DNA of 64,000 nucleotides from Lepus europaeus (GCF_033115175.1 NC_084830.1:42601409-42665408); one strand, 5' to 3'; positions 10,055 through 22,569 are shown, counted from the first letter of the stretch. The notes: a model not told the origin generated them from the letters alone. Program-made: numbers and translations.

Positions 10055-10190
10055 GGGGCAATGAAAATGTTTTAAAAATTAGTGATTATGGTGGCAGAAC
10101 TTTGAATATGCTGGACACCACTGATTATGCACCTTGGAGGGGTGAATTTTATTGTGTGAATTATTTCTTAAATAAGATGTCATACAAAAA
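10055..10190 (+). repeat. L1 3' end fragment
   Basis: The blocks GAACTTTGAATATGCTGGAC, CACCACTGATTATGCACC and GGTGAATTTTATTGTGTGAA match the common 3' UTR text of old mammalian L1 families. Confidence 0.6.
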
Positions 10191-10284
10191 TAGAATTCAG
10201 AGTATCACATATGGTGGATCTGTGTCAGGTTTAGTAATTTAAACCAAGTCCTTTTATTTCATATTAATATTGTACATTCTCTGA

Positions 10285-10500
10285 GTGCTTATTAAAGGTT
10301 ATATTTTTCTAAGTATTTTTTATGTATTAATTCATTTTCTCTTTACATTAACACCATAAGATATGTGTTGTTATCCTTGCAGATTTAAAAAAAAATGATT
10401 TGTTCATGATCACATAATATAAGTGGTGGAATTGGGATCTGAACTCAGACAGTCTAACTCCAGAGCCTGTATCTCTTAACCACTCACAACTTATTCTATT
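10285..10500 (-). repeat. MIR fragment, minus strand
   Basis: Inverted MIR layout: GAGTGCTTATTAAAGG, TAATTCATTTTCTC, ACACCATAAGATATGTG, and then TTGTTCATGATCACATAA, GGGATCTGAACTCAGACAG and CTTAACCACTCA, which is the inverted tRNA-like head. Confidence 0.65.
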
Positions 10501-12234
10501 AATCACCATGCTACACTACACTGCTTCCTTGAACATAGGGAGCCGATTCCTGTAACACTTATCTAAAAACAATGAAAATGCTACTGGATATTTTAAGCAA
10601 AGAGCTATGGTGCAAAAGGAATTTGATATTTCACTCTAAGTGGCTATATATTTTAATAGATCTAACCAGCTTTATGAAGAAGAGTCAGCCTAGAGTTAAA
10701 ACCTTCTTTGCCAAAATATCTGAAGTTTGAGACAGAGCAAGTCAGCATAGACTAACACCCCTTCCCCCTGAGAACTGGAGACATTTGTTAGTCTGTTGTG
10801 TGCCCTTTTAAAATGTTATCAGTAAGAAAAACAGTGCCATCGGAGAAGGCAGATATTACACATCCCACAAACATTTCCTTGTGGAGTATAAACAAAGTGA
10901 TTTGACAGCAAGATGTAATATATGGGTCTTCCATATCCACTTGGACGTGTCGCTGCCATTCGGATTCCTCTATCCCTGAAAAAAAAAAATGCATCTTGTT
11001 CTTTCGTTGGTATTTCCAGTAAGCCCCTCCGAGAGGGGAAGTGAAGTGCGTGTGAGAAGTTAGGGGAGCTTGCACAAGCTTTGCTTTCTCTTTACAAGAT
11101 AGAAAGCAAGAACTACCTGTCACACAGTACACAAGAGGATAAGGTGGTGACGGTCCAGGCATTATAGGGTGATGTTCCTTTGCTCTTTTAACATTGAACT
11201 ACGGAATCTTGCTTGGCCAACATTCAAAAACCTACTGTGTTGTCCCTTAGTGGCTGCATCAAACACCATCTTTTCAGAAAAGGACGGTGATGTTTACTCT
11301 GAAATGTCCCCCGTGCAAGGACGTATCCTCCTCCCTCAGCCCGTGGCGAGGTTTTTGCTGGATGCCAGGCCAGGCACGTCCAGTCACAGTAGCCCCAGAG
11401 GAGCCAGGCTAACTGGCCTGCAGGTGTGCCGGACTTAGAATTCCTACCGCGAGTGAGTCTTCAGGACGAGCGTGCCGCTGAGGAGGGGCCTGTGAGCTTC
11501 CTTCAAAGACGTGGAAAGGCAGACGTGGTGGGCAGCTCGTCACGGCTCTCTCATTGCTCTCCTCTGAGTCTCCTGTATCCACGCTCCCGGCCTCACGTCC
11601 ACCATGCTGTCCTCTTAGTGTCCATCCCGTGTCCCAGCACCGCTGAGCCCAGGTCCGCACCGCCCACCTCCCCTCTTTCTACCACAGTCCATCTCTCCAG
11701 CATCAACACCAACATACACATTCCAGTCTTGTTCATTATTCTGCACTGACCCTGCTGAATGCCAGGAAATCTTCATGAACTATCTTCCACTCACAGCCAC
11801 ATGTTCACAAGCAAAGCTATGTGCCAAACACTGCCAAAGCAACCTTTAATTGGCTAATCATTTCCTCCAAGCCATTTTACCATTATGATAGTGATTTCAT
11901 ATCTTTATATAACTCTGCCTGACTCCCTGCTTGTTCCTGGAAGGGGACTTGCCCAGTTTTTGTATCCCTTAAGTATTTGGGACTCAGGCATGCAACTGAT
12001 ACTCAGTAATTCTTTGCTAACCTACCCAGACACTGAGGGTGCCCAAAACAGCTCTTCCAGCTCCACTCCATGGGAAGGGGAAGTGAACATACTTTGTCTC
12101 TCCAAAAAGTAAGGGTAGAGACCATTCAGATCTTGGACCAAGAGCAGAGACCCTCAGACGCCACGTGCTAGTGCATTGCCTAAAAGACTGTCCATAAACT
12201 GGGGGTGGAAATGAAACCACAGGGCACAGGGGAC
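10501..12234. other. Mostly single-copy DNA
   Basis: No clear transposon is visible, apart from possible L2-like text at about 11,925-12,015. A minus-strand open frame at 10788-11162 and plus-strand frames near 11,170-11,750 have neither domain content nor splice logic that I can support. Confidence 0.4.
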
Positions 12235-12410
12235 AAAGGGACGGGATTTGAGTCCCGCTGCTGCACAAGCCAGCGGGGACATCCTGGGCAAGACACCGCG
12301 TCCTGGGGGTTTTGTGTCTTCGTCTATAAGATAGAAATGCTGGTTCTGGCATTCAGAAGCTTTTTGTGAGGATGCAATGGGGGACTATATAAGAGTTCCA
12401 CAAAGCTTAC
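12235..12410 (+). repeat. MIR fragment
   Basis: The series GATTTGAGTCCCGCTGCTGC, CATCCTGGGCAAGACACC, TTTGTGTCTTCGTCTATAAG and GTGAGGATGCAATGGGGG follows the MIR core order. Confidence 0.6.
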
Positions 12411-12469
12411 AGAAAACTTCGAGAAGCCTCTTGTGCCCTTCTCTGGTTCACATATTGCTTTTCTGAAAG

Positions 12470-12765
12470 CCCACAGAGGTGTTTAGCCTAGTAAGACATG
12501 GTCGTGACATGCGCATTCCACATCCAAGTCCTAGCTTCAGCTCCTGACTCCAGCTTCCTGCTAATGGAGACCCTAGGAGGCAGCGGGATTGACTCAAGTA
12601 GCTGATTTCCTGTGCCCATGTGCGAGACCTGGGATTGCATTCTCTGCACTTGCTGTTGGTCCTAGCCCAGTCCTGGTTCTTGGCAAGCATTTGGGGAGTG
12701 AACCCTCTCTCTCTCTCTCTCTCTCTGGTTCTCAAATTAAATAAATAAATAAATAAAGATCCACA
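12470..12765 (+). repeat. Old CSINE
   Basis: A diverged copy with CTTCCTGCTAATGGAGACCC, TGCCCATGTGCGAGACCTG, GCATTTGGGGAGTGAACC, (CT)n and AATTAAATAAATAAATAAAT at the tail. It lacks the CpG-rich left end. Confidence 0.87.
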
Positions 12766-12865
12766 GAATCGTTCTAAACCTAACTCCACGCCAATGACTC
12801 AGACCTTTGGTCTCTGCCTTTTGGCACTGGAATTATAAATCAAACTTCACAAAAGAAGTTTCTTT

Positions 12866-13370
12866 CTTTGCATCTGTTACACCTCAGCCCCCCGGCAATC
12901 TGGTTTCCGTTCTCAGAATATAATGAAGCTGCCCCGAAACGTCATCCACTTTGCCAAGTCCAAGGACTTTTCTCCTTGCCAATCTGCTGGTCCCCTCCTC
13001 GGTGCCCTGAGTCTACCCCTCTTCTCCTTCTCCTGGTCGTGGCCATCTGTGCTGTTCTAACCACCATTCTCCTCTCTCTCTCACTGCCCCCTCATGGGCC
13101 CGCCCACACTCATGACCAATTTCTAAGCAGCTTGACCCTCATTGACAACTGCAGTCCCACTCTCTCCCCAGGCGTGGTGCCTGCTTCCACATGGACGGTG
13201 GATCACCAACTGAAGGTCATATCTAAAACGAAATGCATTGTTTCTCCCTTCACTGGCTACTCCTGTTTGCTCTCTCCCTCATCCTCCATATGTAGTTTGT
13301 TTCCAGATTCCGGCAGCTCTCTTTTACAATGTCTTGTCCAAGTCCTAGTTACTTTATGGAGAGTTATGGT
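12866..13370 (+). repeat. Possible ancient LINE relic
   Basis: GGCAATCTGGTTTCCGTTCT, TTTGCCAAGTCCAAGGAC and CACTGGCTACTCCTGT appear in the order seen in an ancient mammalian LINE-derived repeat. The 169-codon plus-strand frame here has no start context or domain I can support, so I treat it as a repeat relic rather than a gene. Confidence 0.35.
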
Positions 13371-13373
13371 AAT

Positions 13374-13883
13374 GTAGGGTGAGAATCTCTAATCTGAAAA
13401 TCCAACATGCAAAACTTTTTGAGCTCTGTCATGGTGCTACGAGTGGAAAATTCCATACCATGAAACTTTGTTTCATGCACAAATTTTTAAAAACTGTTCT
13501 ATAAAATTATCTTCAGACCATGTACATATAGTGTCTATGAACCATAAATAAATTTCAAGACATCTCATTACATACATGCAAATATTCCAAAATCTGAAAA
13601 AAAAATCTGAAATTCTAAACACTTCTTGGGAGCTGGCACTGTGATGTATAAAATTAAGCTGCCACCTACAGCACCAACATCCCATATGGGCACCAGTTCA
13701 AGACCCAGCTTATCCACTTCCAATCCAGCTCCCTATTCATGTGCCTGGGAAAGTAGCAGAGGATGGCCCAAGTGCTTGGTCCCCTGCACCCATGTGGGAG
13801 AACCAGATGAAGTTCCTGGCTTTGGCCTGCCCTAGCCCTGGCCTTTGTACCCATTTGGGGAGTGAACCAGTAGATGGAAGATA

Positions 13884-13931
<48 letters not shown>

Positions 13932-14075
13932 TCCCTCTCCCTCTCTCTCTCTCTCTCTCCCCCCTCCCTCTCTGTAACTTTGCCATTCAAATAAAATCAA
14001 TCAACCAATCTTGAAAAAAAAAAAAAAAGTTCTAATCCCAAGAATTTCAGATAAGGAATACCCAACCTTTATCCT
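13374..14075. mobile_element. DNA-transposon relic with inverted ends, split by a CSINE
   Basis: The left end (AGGGTGAGAATCTCTAATCT near 13376, then GAAAATCC) and right end (TTTCAGATAAGGAATACCCA near 14045, then ACCTTT) are imperfect inverted repeats. The left part includes GAAACTTTGTTTCATGCAC and AATATTCCAAAATCTG, typical of a common palindromic mammalian MER-type element. A CSINE at 13628-14028 interrupts it. The superfamily is not resolved. Confidence 0.6.
13628..14028 (+). repeat. CSINE with long CT tract
   Basis: It starts GGGAGCTGGCACTGTGATG and has CATCCCATATGGGCACC and CATTTGGGGAGTGAACC. A pyrimidine tract of about 90 bases (13889-13973, CT with CCCTCT interruptions) is followed by ATTCAAATAAAATC and an A tail. 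It is inserted in the inverted-repeat element around it. Confidence 0.94.
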
Positions 14076-16876
14076 AGGGTTCTGTTTATTTTATAGCCCT
14101 CTGGGCTTTTTTTATTAATCAAAAAAGGGAGTACACATTTTGATTTGTGATTTAATTGTACAATAGTTTTGAACTTTATAGAAAATTTTTCTAAGCAACA
14201 GATTTCTGCTAAGCATTCTTTTTTACTTTGTCCTAGGAGGGAGGTTTGGGTTTGTTATTCTCATTTGTTGGTACAAAGGTTATATAACAGGTGTTTCTCA
14301 GCTCCACAAATTGGGGATGACATGGCTTCCCAAAAACTACTAACAGCACAGATTTTCCAGCTCTGCCAACTCTGCCCAATCTAATTGGCCCCTGCCTCAA
14401 AGTCCGTCCAGCTTGAAAATGGAGTCTACTTCACCAGAGTGTGCAGGGACCTTGTACCTCCCTTGCCAACTGGAACCCAGTCGTGTGTCCTCCCCGTCCA
14501 CCCCAAAGCCCCTGCCCAGCGAGCACACCAGCTCCAGTGCAGCATTTCTTTCCCTGCCATGTACAACCTGATCATTTTCTCTGCTGTGTTGCTGGAACAC
14601 CTCTTGGTTCACACCACTAGCACCACTGCCACTGCCCGCCTTCCGCCCTAGTGGGAAGGAATGTGCCTGCAATTCCACCTGGGGACTGTGACCCAGGATG
14701 CCCCTAAGGAGTACATGAGGTTTTGGCACAATCATTTGAGTCTGTCTTTTTTGATGCTCTCCATATTCTAACACTTGCCACGCTTAGGATCCCTAAAGGT
14801 AAATTACGTGACTTTCAGTCTCTTTTCTTTACTAAATACTATGTCCACCAGAGGATGCAACCCCCGCTCACCCCACTCATCCCACCCAGGCTGCAGGAAG
14901 CCACAGCATTTATGGGAGGGTCACACCTTGCAGCCCTCCCTGAACTGGGGTAGGGTTTCTTCTCACAGCCGTGTCACTTGGTCCCATGCACCCTGCCTCA
15001 CTTTACTTGAAGGGGAAAGTGTGTCCTCCCAAATCAACTCCATGATTCTGCCATCTCCTGCTTCCTTCTCCCCTTCTAGTCATCTCCTCTGTTCCCCAAC
15101 CCCAGGGGGTCTTCCCAAGTTCAATGAACAAATTGAGCCAGGCGACATTGATGCCTTTTGCTTTGAAAGCCTCAGTAACATGACACTTTGCCTAAACTCA
15201 ACAAAGTTTGGGGAGAAAAGCAAGTTACCATCCCCCAGTTCACTTGCCTGCAAGAGTTCTTCCCGACAAGCCGACTTTGTTGAATTAACTGAAGATGCTT
15301 GTCTTTCTGTGCTGTATATTTTGGTACTGTTGGTCCAGCATAGTCAAAACACTCTTGTTCTGGTTTTTTATTTGAAACAGCAGGCGCAGTTACCAAAGGC
15401 CAACAACAGTGTGAACACATAGCTTATTAGCCAGCAACAAAAGGGGCTTACAGGAAAGGAAGATGGACAATCATGGAAAAGAATGGCCAGTAGAGAGATT
15501 GCCCCCACCCCAAGACCCATCTGAGTCAGAACAAGGGTGGAACTGGGCACTGGCAGAGCGCTAATTCACAAAGATGTTTACGCTCTCATTATCATTGGTC
15601 AGACTTTCTTACTGGGGAGTTTTGAAGTCCATGTCCTAGTTTTTGGTTTACCTTTTCTGCCTGGCCCACATCCTCCACCTACAAAGCAATTCCAGTTCAT
15701 CCCAGGCAGAAGCGGCCCTCTGGGACTACTCCTGTAAGACTCAGGAGCAATGGAACGATTTCTCCTCTCTTCCCCTCACTTCTCTCCCCTATCCCTCCCC
15801 CTGGGGGCCCGCAGTCCCTACCTGCTCACTAGCGTGGAATTCTATCAGCTCCTCATCCTCAAAAAAAATGAGTTTTGCATTAAGTTAAAACAAAAATATA
15901 AGAAGAGGTACACAGTAATTCTTATCAATCAATTTTATCAATTTTCTTAACAATTTTGATTAAAATTCTTGGATTGTAACTCTTTCTATAGGGAAAACGT
16001 AGAGAAAGGAGAGAAAGAATATAGATTTCATAGATACTGAGGAGACTGCAAAAGCCATAGAAGAATCTAGAATCCAGATGCCTACATCACAGTTTCGAAA
16101 AGCAGGGTCACAGGGGTTCCTGTTTCCAGTTCTACCACATCCTCTCTGCCCCAGGGACAAACAGCTCATCACTTCCCCCACTATCTAAGAAATGGAAAGA
16201 AGAAAGAGTAAGTGAATTGCAAGTGGGAAACCAAAGCGTGCAAAGAGAGATGCAATCAACTGTTTGGGGGGGGGGGGTGCGCTGTTATTCCTGAGTTTAG
16301 GCTTATGTTATAATTAGTGATCAGTTCAAGTTTATGTCTACAACAGTCTCACTTCTGTGAGTTACAGGAACCTACTGGAGTGTGACAACACCAGTAATTC
16401 CTGGAGCAAGATGAGGATGGAGGAAGTCAACCTGTGGCCACCATAGGGGAATCTTAAATTTGATTTTTGATGGAAACTCAGCCAGAGAGCTCTTGGCCCA
16501 GGGTCTTGCCATTCCAAGACTGCAAGTGATTTCAGGCTCACAAGCAAGGAGCTCTGTAAGGCAAATCAGGACCAGCTCCATAATTTGCAGGACCCAGTAT
16601 GAAATGAAAATTTCAAGTCTCGGGCTTCTCATACATATTACTCATGTCCCTTTTGTTCTCTTTTTTGTTTCATAATTTGGGTTTTCCCTGTGTGTGTTTC
16701 TAATTAAAAAGCAACTTTTTTGAATGCAGGCAAGGTGGCTGTTATGATTGTTTCCTTGGCACACAGCAATGTAACAGACCCAGGGAGCGATTAAATGAAT
16801 GAATGAGCTGTAGGATCCCAGGTAACTCACACAACCCCTCTGATCCTGCACTTTCTTCTCCTGTAACATGAAAGGG
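14076..16876. other. 2.8 kb without recognised repeats or genes
   Basis: No SINE or LINE hallmark is seen. A 215-codon plus-strand frame (14775-15422) is the longest here. Its conceptual product is low in recognisable structure, and its reading relies on ordinary non-coding composition, so I do not call it. A G13 run starts near 16265. Confidence 0.4.
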
Positions 16877-17191
16877 TCTGCATTAGTCAGGGTTCTCTAG
16901 GGAAACAAAACCAAGGGATGGGGAGGGAGAGGGAGAGATTCACATTGGCTCATACAGCTGGCATTGTGGCATAACAAGTCAACTGCCACCTGCAACACTG
17001 GCCTCCAATATGGGCACTGGTTCGAGTCCCAGCTGCTCCACTTCTGATTCAGCTCCCTCCAGCAGCAGATGGCCCAAGTACCTGGGCCCCTGCACCCTCA
17101 TGGGAGACCTGGATAAAGCTCCTGGCTCCTGGCTTTGGCCTGACCCAGCCCAGGCCATTGTGGCTATTTGAAGAATGAACCAGTGGATGGA

Positions 17192-17279
<88 letters not shown>

Positions 17280-17777
17280 CTGCCTCACTGTAACTCTGCC
17301 TTGCAAATAAACAAAATACATCTTTCTAAAAAAAAATTGGCTCACGTGATTGTGGAAGCGGTTAAGTGTCATCACCTGCATCTGTGAGCTGGAGGATCAA
17401 GGGAATGAGTATGTAATGCAGACCCATTCTGAAAGCCTGAGAATTAGGGGTGGGGAGATGGATCCTGCTGCTGTAAGTGCTGAGAACTTGGAACTGCAAC
17501 ATCTGAAGGCAGAAGGAGGAGGATATACCAGCTGAAGAGGAGAGAGGGAGAGAGAGAGAGAGAGAGTTCACCCTCCTTCTGCCTGTTTGTTGTATTCAGG
17601 CCCTCAGTGGATTGGATCATACCGATTTGCATGGTGAGGGTGATCTTTCTCAGTCCACTCATTGAAATACTAATCTCTTCTGGAGCACCCTCACAGGCAC
17701 ACTCAGAAATATTTTACCAGCCATCTGGGTATCCCTTAGCCCAATCAAGTTGACCCATGAAATTAATCATCACAACA
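16877..17777 (-). repeat. ERV-L type LTR (MLT2-like), minus strand, split
   Basis: Inverted LTR text brackets a CSINE. On the left are GCATTAGTCAGGGTTCTCTA and GGGAAACAAAACCAAGGG. On the right are TCACGTGATTGTGGAAGC, TTCAGGCCCTCAGTGGATTG and TCAAGTTGACCCATGAAATT, then AATCATCACAACA. These match the inverse of the MLT2 ends. No retroviral genes adjoin it. Confidence 0.75.
16953..17335 (+). repeat. CSINE nested in an LTR, with TSD
   Basis: It carries GGCATTGTGGCATAACAAG, the canonical B box GGTTCGAGTCCCAGC (about 17021) and a CT microsatellite of about 80 bases at 17193-17275. The 9 bp flank ATTGGCTCA is exact at 16944-16952 and 17336-17344, so the SINE is younger than the LTR. Confidence 0.95.
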
Positions 17778-17939
17778 TCAGTCTGTTTTTTGTTTTTTTT
17801 TTTTAAGATCCTTTACAGTTCAAATGCATGCTATGCAGTTACAGATAGTCCATCTAGGTCTTCTCTGGGGGTCTGATTCCCCTATATATCTTGGATAGGA
17901 CTCTCCCACAGAACCTCACATTCAGCTACTTGTCATTAG

Positions 17940-18135
17940 TGTCAAGATTGAGAGCCCAGAGCCTGGAGACACTGTCTGAGTTCAAATACTGGCTCTGGCA
18001 TTTATTTGTTATGTGACCTTGCCTATGCTATTCAACCTCTCAATTTCTAATTTTAAAGGAAGGGATGATCGTATTAACAATACCCACCTCACAGGATTGT
18101 CTAATAGGCTCTGATCAATGAGAATGTTTACCTGC
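17940..18135 (+). repeat. MIR fragment
   Basis: The order GAGCCCAGAGCCTGGAGACA, GAGTTCAAATACTGGCTCTG, TATGTGACCTTGCC, CAACCTCTCAATTTCTAA and CACCTCACAGGATTGTC follows the whole MIR consensus. Confidence 0.8.
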
Positions 18136-20419
18136 CTCAAGCAAGTAGCTCGGGTTCTATTGGACATGGAAGTCTTCCCAATCCTCATCCTCCAGTGCTG
18201 AGTCTGTTGCAGGTGTTGACTTCTTTTTGAGAATGGGTAAAATGAGGACTTAGTTGAAGATGCCCCCTACCTAGATATTTCCAGCTAGGCAAGGGGGTGG
18301 GGTGTAAACTCTGGGCCCTAGAAGGCTCAGCTCAATGCAGGTTACTAAGCCTGGTCGACTGACAATAAACAATGAGGTCAGAGTTTTGGAATTTACTTGT
18401 CCTGGTTTGTGAACAGAATATATTTGTCCTTGTTTTCAGAAAGTAATATTACATGGTTTCCCATTAAGATGTGTATTTCTCTGATCATATCTGTAACTTA
18501 GGCAACTGCTATTTTTAAGAACAGTGTCTAACATTAGAATAACACTTTATACTTGTTCTTGTAAGTGATTTTGTAAGATTCTCAAAGCCTGGAAAGTAGA
18601 TAGAGTAGCTATCATCTGCCTCACTGAAAAAAACAATCACTAACTTACTGCACTTGGGACTGTCTGATGCGTTAGAATGTTGGCAGCTCTCAGGAAACTT
18701 ACATGGATATTGATGAACCAGTAGTATTCACTGGGACAGCAAGAGGAAACCAAGATTTTTCTTCATCCACGTCCTAGAGTCTAACTGTAAATCTTGGGTG
18801 ATTTTAAAGTCTAAGAATATAATAACTTATACTAAATGGATCTATAGCTTAGAAATTGCTACTGTCACAAAGAATATTTTACGTCATTTATTTCAAATAC
18901 CCAAGGTAAGTGACTTCTGTATTTGGAGCGAAGTAGAAATAGAGACATACCATGTACACAGAGGAGGCATAAACTGATCTAGCAACATCCCTCTCACACA
19001 AAGCTGTGACATGCTCAATAGGTCATCTCTCCTAGTTGGAAACAAGTATGGTTATTTGATCACAAATTAGACTTTCACTTGGCTTTGCATAGTACATGGT
19101 GCAGAAGGAATGATCTTCACTTTTGCAATTCACAATTGTACTGCCGAATTATACTCACAACCTTTTGTTGTTCACTGTATTAATGTAGTCTTATGGGAAT
19201 GCTTGACTATAGTTAAAGCGGATACATTAATATGTGAGTTTGAATACATATATGGATTTGCGGAATAAATATTAATTATATAATAGCTGAATCTTCTTTC
19301 TTAATTCTGGACAAGAATTTGCTTGCTGATCACCTTATTTGATAAGAGTTAATGAATTGTATCAATTCACCACTAAATGCAATTCCTGTGAGGCTTTCTC
19401 ATTCCTGAGAGCAAACGAGGAAGCTCTCTGTTTATTGAACAGAATGATGGAATCACATTTTGGCAAAACTATGGGGACTAGGCAGATGGGAAATGGGAGA
19501 AAAGCCACATGGATAAGAAAAATCATGAGTTTTCAGCACATAACTAAAATATAAAGGAAAACTCTCTTGGGAACCCATGGGTCACTTGATTCAACAACAG
19601 TGATTTATTTTCCATTCAGCCAGGGTTCTAAAGTTTGGGAATAGAGGGAGTCTTATGACATATGGCTCTCAGCACCAGCTGTGACAGGGAAAAAGGGCTG
19701 TTGATAGAATAATTCTGACTCAGATAATGAGATCCTTAGCTGGCTGCATCTAATAGCTTCACAGGAAATTTTAGGATGGAAGTCAGCCAACAAACCCATC
19801 TTCATTTGTTCTTTCCTTTGAGTTGGCACAAACAGTAGACATTTATTTATTTCTCAAGAAAAAAAAGTCTTTTAAAGAAACTTAATGGGATCATGTCACC
19901 TGACAGGCCAGCCTATATTTCATGCTAGGTAAAAAGCTTTAAAATAACTATCTTTCTTGTTGGATTATTCCAGCCATCCTCGTCTTTATTATTCACACTG
20001 AACATTACGTCATGACCACTGAGGGTGGAGGGATGGGTCAATAGCTGGAACCACTTGAGATGTGAGTGCAGGAAGAACTCTGGGTCCACGTGGAGGAGGA
20101 TCTAATATTCTAGATGAGGAAAAAACAATAGCAAGCCAAAGATGTTTTTCTAATTTGGAGTAGGGTGTGAGCAGATCTGTGTGAGAAGAAATCACTTGTT
20201 GACAACATGGAGGGCAGATTGGAAGGGAAAGGCAGTAAACTTTGCAATATCATTTGGAACATTCTAGAAATATGTTGAGGGGCGAACTGCTAAGAGCCTG
20301 AACTAGGGCAGTGGCTGTGGGCACACAGAGAAGAAGACAGATTCAACATTTAGTCGCCAGATCTTCTTCATTCTCTCTCTGAACTATCTTTACCAATTCA
20401 GTCAAATGTTTCCATAATG
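18136..20419. other. 2.3 kb AT-rich DNA without recognised features
   Basis: No repeat family stands out by eye and no plausible exon is seen. The longest frames are under 75 codons. Confidence 0.45.
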
Positions 20420-21330
20420 TCCTTTAGAGCATTTCATTTTCTTCCGGTCTAGGATCTATTCCAGGATCACATATTGCATTTTATTGTTATGTCTCTTCAG
20501 TCTCCTTTAATCTGGAATTGTTCATCAGCTTTTCATTATCTTGCATGACCCTAATGTTTTTTAAAAGTGTAAGTCAGTTATAGACTGTTTCTTAATTTTG
20601 GTTTGTTGGTGTGTTTTCGTGATATGATTCAGATTATGCATTTCCAGTGGGAATACCACATAAGCAATGTTGTATCCTTCTTAGGGTCACATCTGGAGGC
20701 CACCTGATGTCCATTTGTTCTTCATTGGGTATTATTAATCTATTAATCATTTTTTTATTTGAAAGATGGAGAAGCATAAAGAAATACACACACAGAAAGA
20801 ACAGACAATTCCCAGGTTCACTCCTCAGATATCTGCAGTGGTAGAGACCAGGCTGGGTTGAAGCCAGGAGCCAGGAACTCAATCCAGGTCTCCCACATGA
20901 GTGGCAGGAACCCAACTACTTGAGCCATTATTGCTGCCTCCCAGCATCTGCATCAACAGGAAGCTAGAGCCAGGAGCTAGGGCTGCGCATCACCCAGGCA
21001 GTCTGATATGGGACGCAGGCATTCCAAGCAGCATTTTAACTATTAGGCTAAATGCTCACCTCTATATCACTCTTAATTATCTAGTCAGGCTGTTGTTGGC
21101 TTCTCCACTGTATAGTTACCACCACCCCTCCTTGTTACCAATAAGCACTCTGTGGGGGAAATATTTTAAGACTATAAAATGCTCTACTCTTCAAAAAAAA
21201 AGTTCCTCCTTGATTTAGTATTGTCTGATTCTTGTGCAGATCAACCTTTACCATAATGTTTGCGAAGCAGTCATTTTCCAAATTCACCATCCACCAGAAT
21301 CGGCTTTCAACTGGACTTAGTACTTCCTGA
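20420..21330. repeat. Old L1 3' region, split by a CSINE
   Basis: On the left, GATATGATTCAGATTATGC, GGGAATACCACATAAGCAAT and GGAGGCCACCTGATGTCC match an old L1 (L1M/ME-type) 3' segment. The match continues after the SINE with GGCTTCTCCACTGTATAGTT, CTCTGTGGGGGAAATATTTT and AAGACTATAAAATG. I do not commit to a strand, because I know this family in one reading only. Confidence 0.6.
20749..21060 (-). repeat. Old CSINE, minus strand, nested in L1
   Basis: An inverted copy: TTTTTTATTTGAAAGATGG, TTCACTCCTCAGATATCTGC, GAAGCCAGGAGCCAGGAACT and GGTCTCCCACATGAGTGGC. It ends ATTAGGCTAAATGCTCACC, which corresponds to the older CSINE left end. Confidence 0.88.
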
Positions 21331-21339
21331 CCCAGTTTT

Positions 21340-21722
21340 ATGCTACTATACCAGAATACCTGAAAGCAAGTATTTACAAAGAAGGACGGGTCGTTTCCAC
21401 AATTCTGGAGCCTGGGGTGTCCAACATCAAAGGGATGGCAGCTAATGAGGCCCTTCTTGCTGAGTCATTCCAGTGTGGAAGGCAGAAGGGCAAAGGAGTA
21501 AGAGAGCAAGAGAGTGGGAGGGGGCGCAATCTCATCCATTTATCAGAACCCACTCCTGCGGCAGCCAACCACTTCCATGATAACTACATTAATCCATGAG
21601 GGTTCTGGGGTCTGCCCTCATGATTTAATCCCCTCTTAAAGGTCCCACCTCTCAACACTGTTCCACTGGAGACTAAGATTCCAACACGTGAATTTGAAGG
21701 ACATGTTCAAACCATAACACTA
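21340..21722 (-). repeat. MaLR LTR (MLT1/MST-like), minus strand
   Basis: TACCAGAATACCTGAAAGC, CCACAATTCTGGAGCCTGGG, CTGCCCTCATGATTTAATCC, GGTCCCACCTCTCAACACT and AAGATTCCAACACGTGAATT run in the order of an inverted MaLR LTR. Confidence 0.78.
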
Positions 21723-22569
21723 CCAGACACAGGGAACTACGGATGCCAGTCTAGTTGTGATTTTGTGGTAAATTCGTATAAGGTGTGTTCTGTAGGACTT
21801 CCAACAAGCCTCCTTAAAGGCATAGGGCTCAGTGGGGTCAGGGGAGCAGGTGCTCTTGCCCCTCCCTTCTGGGAAGAATGTGGTATAAGAAGAGACAAAG
21901 GCTAAGGAGTAGGGCCCTGAGAGACACAAAGTTGTTAAGTATGCAAAAAGACAGTTACCAATCTAGAGTCTGAAAAATCAAACTGGAACCCAGAGTGATG
22001 CCTCCCAAATCAAAGAAAGGAAGGAATTTAAGGAGAATGGAATGAACTGTCCACACATCATAAGGACATTGAATGAGGTAAGAACGGAGAAGCCTCCATT
22101 GAATTGAGTCGAAGTGGTCAACTTGGAGTTCCAAGAGAAATTTCATTAAAATGGAAGAGAAAACTGCACTGCAACGAGATAAAGGACAAAAGAGAGGATA
22201 AAAAATGAGCATTAAGTCTAGGTGACTCTTCTATAAGTTTTCTAGAAAAGAAAAGGCATGAGATCAAGTTTTAATTAACCCTCAGACTGTTGAGGGCTCA
22301 GTTTGAATCTGCAGGAGCTAATGCATACTAACACATGGTAAATGGTGCATAAATATTAGCTGAGAGAAAATTAGAGAAAGTTTCCTCCCTCGGAGAGCTC
22401 ACACTCAAGTATGTCAGTCAATAAGTAGAGCAAGATGCTTAGTTGAGAAATGTTTCTTTTAGGATAGAAGATACCGTTTTTCAAGCTCTTTATATTGGGC
22501 ATACACTTCCATTATTTTGACGAACAAAAACAGTCACTTAGAAACCACAACAGATTGTAGTTATTTTAT
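21723..22569. other. Single-copy DNA, nothing recognised
   Basis: A purine-rich stretch without gene or repeat hallmarks. Possible LTR-adjacent sequence cannot be excluded. Confidence 0.4.

Noticed and set aside
12868..13377. A 169-codon plus-strand frame with a leucine-rich stretch resembling a membrane segment
   Set aside because: The DNA matches, weakly, an ancient LINE-derived repeat, and the hydrophobic run comes from a CTCTCT-rich stretch.
14775..15422. A 215-codon plus-strand frame
   Set aside because: It has no recognisable domain, no splice logic and no codon texture distinct from surrounding noncoding DNA. One frame of this length is expected by chance in 64 kb.
16953..17040. tRNA-like sequence with A and B box matches
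   Set aside because: It is the tRNA-derived head of a CSINE and not a functional tRNA gene, since no cloverleaf with a proper anticodon arm and acceptor stem is preserved.
17175..17387. Serine-leucine repeat proteins, and arginine-glutamate repeats on the other strand, at many loci
   Set aside because: They are translations of CSINE (CT)n tracts and not proteins.
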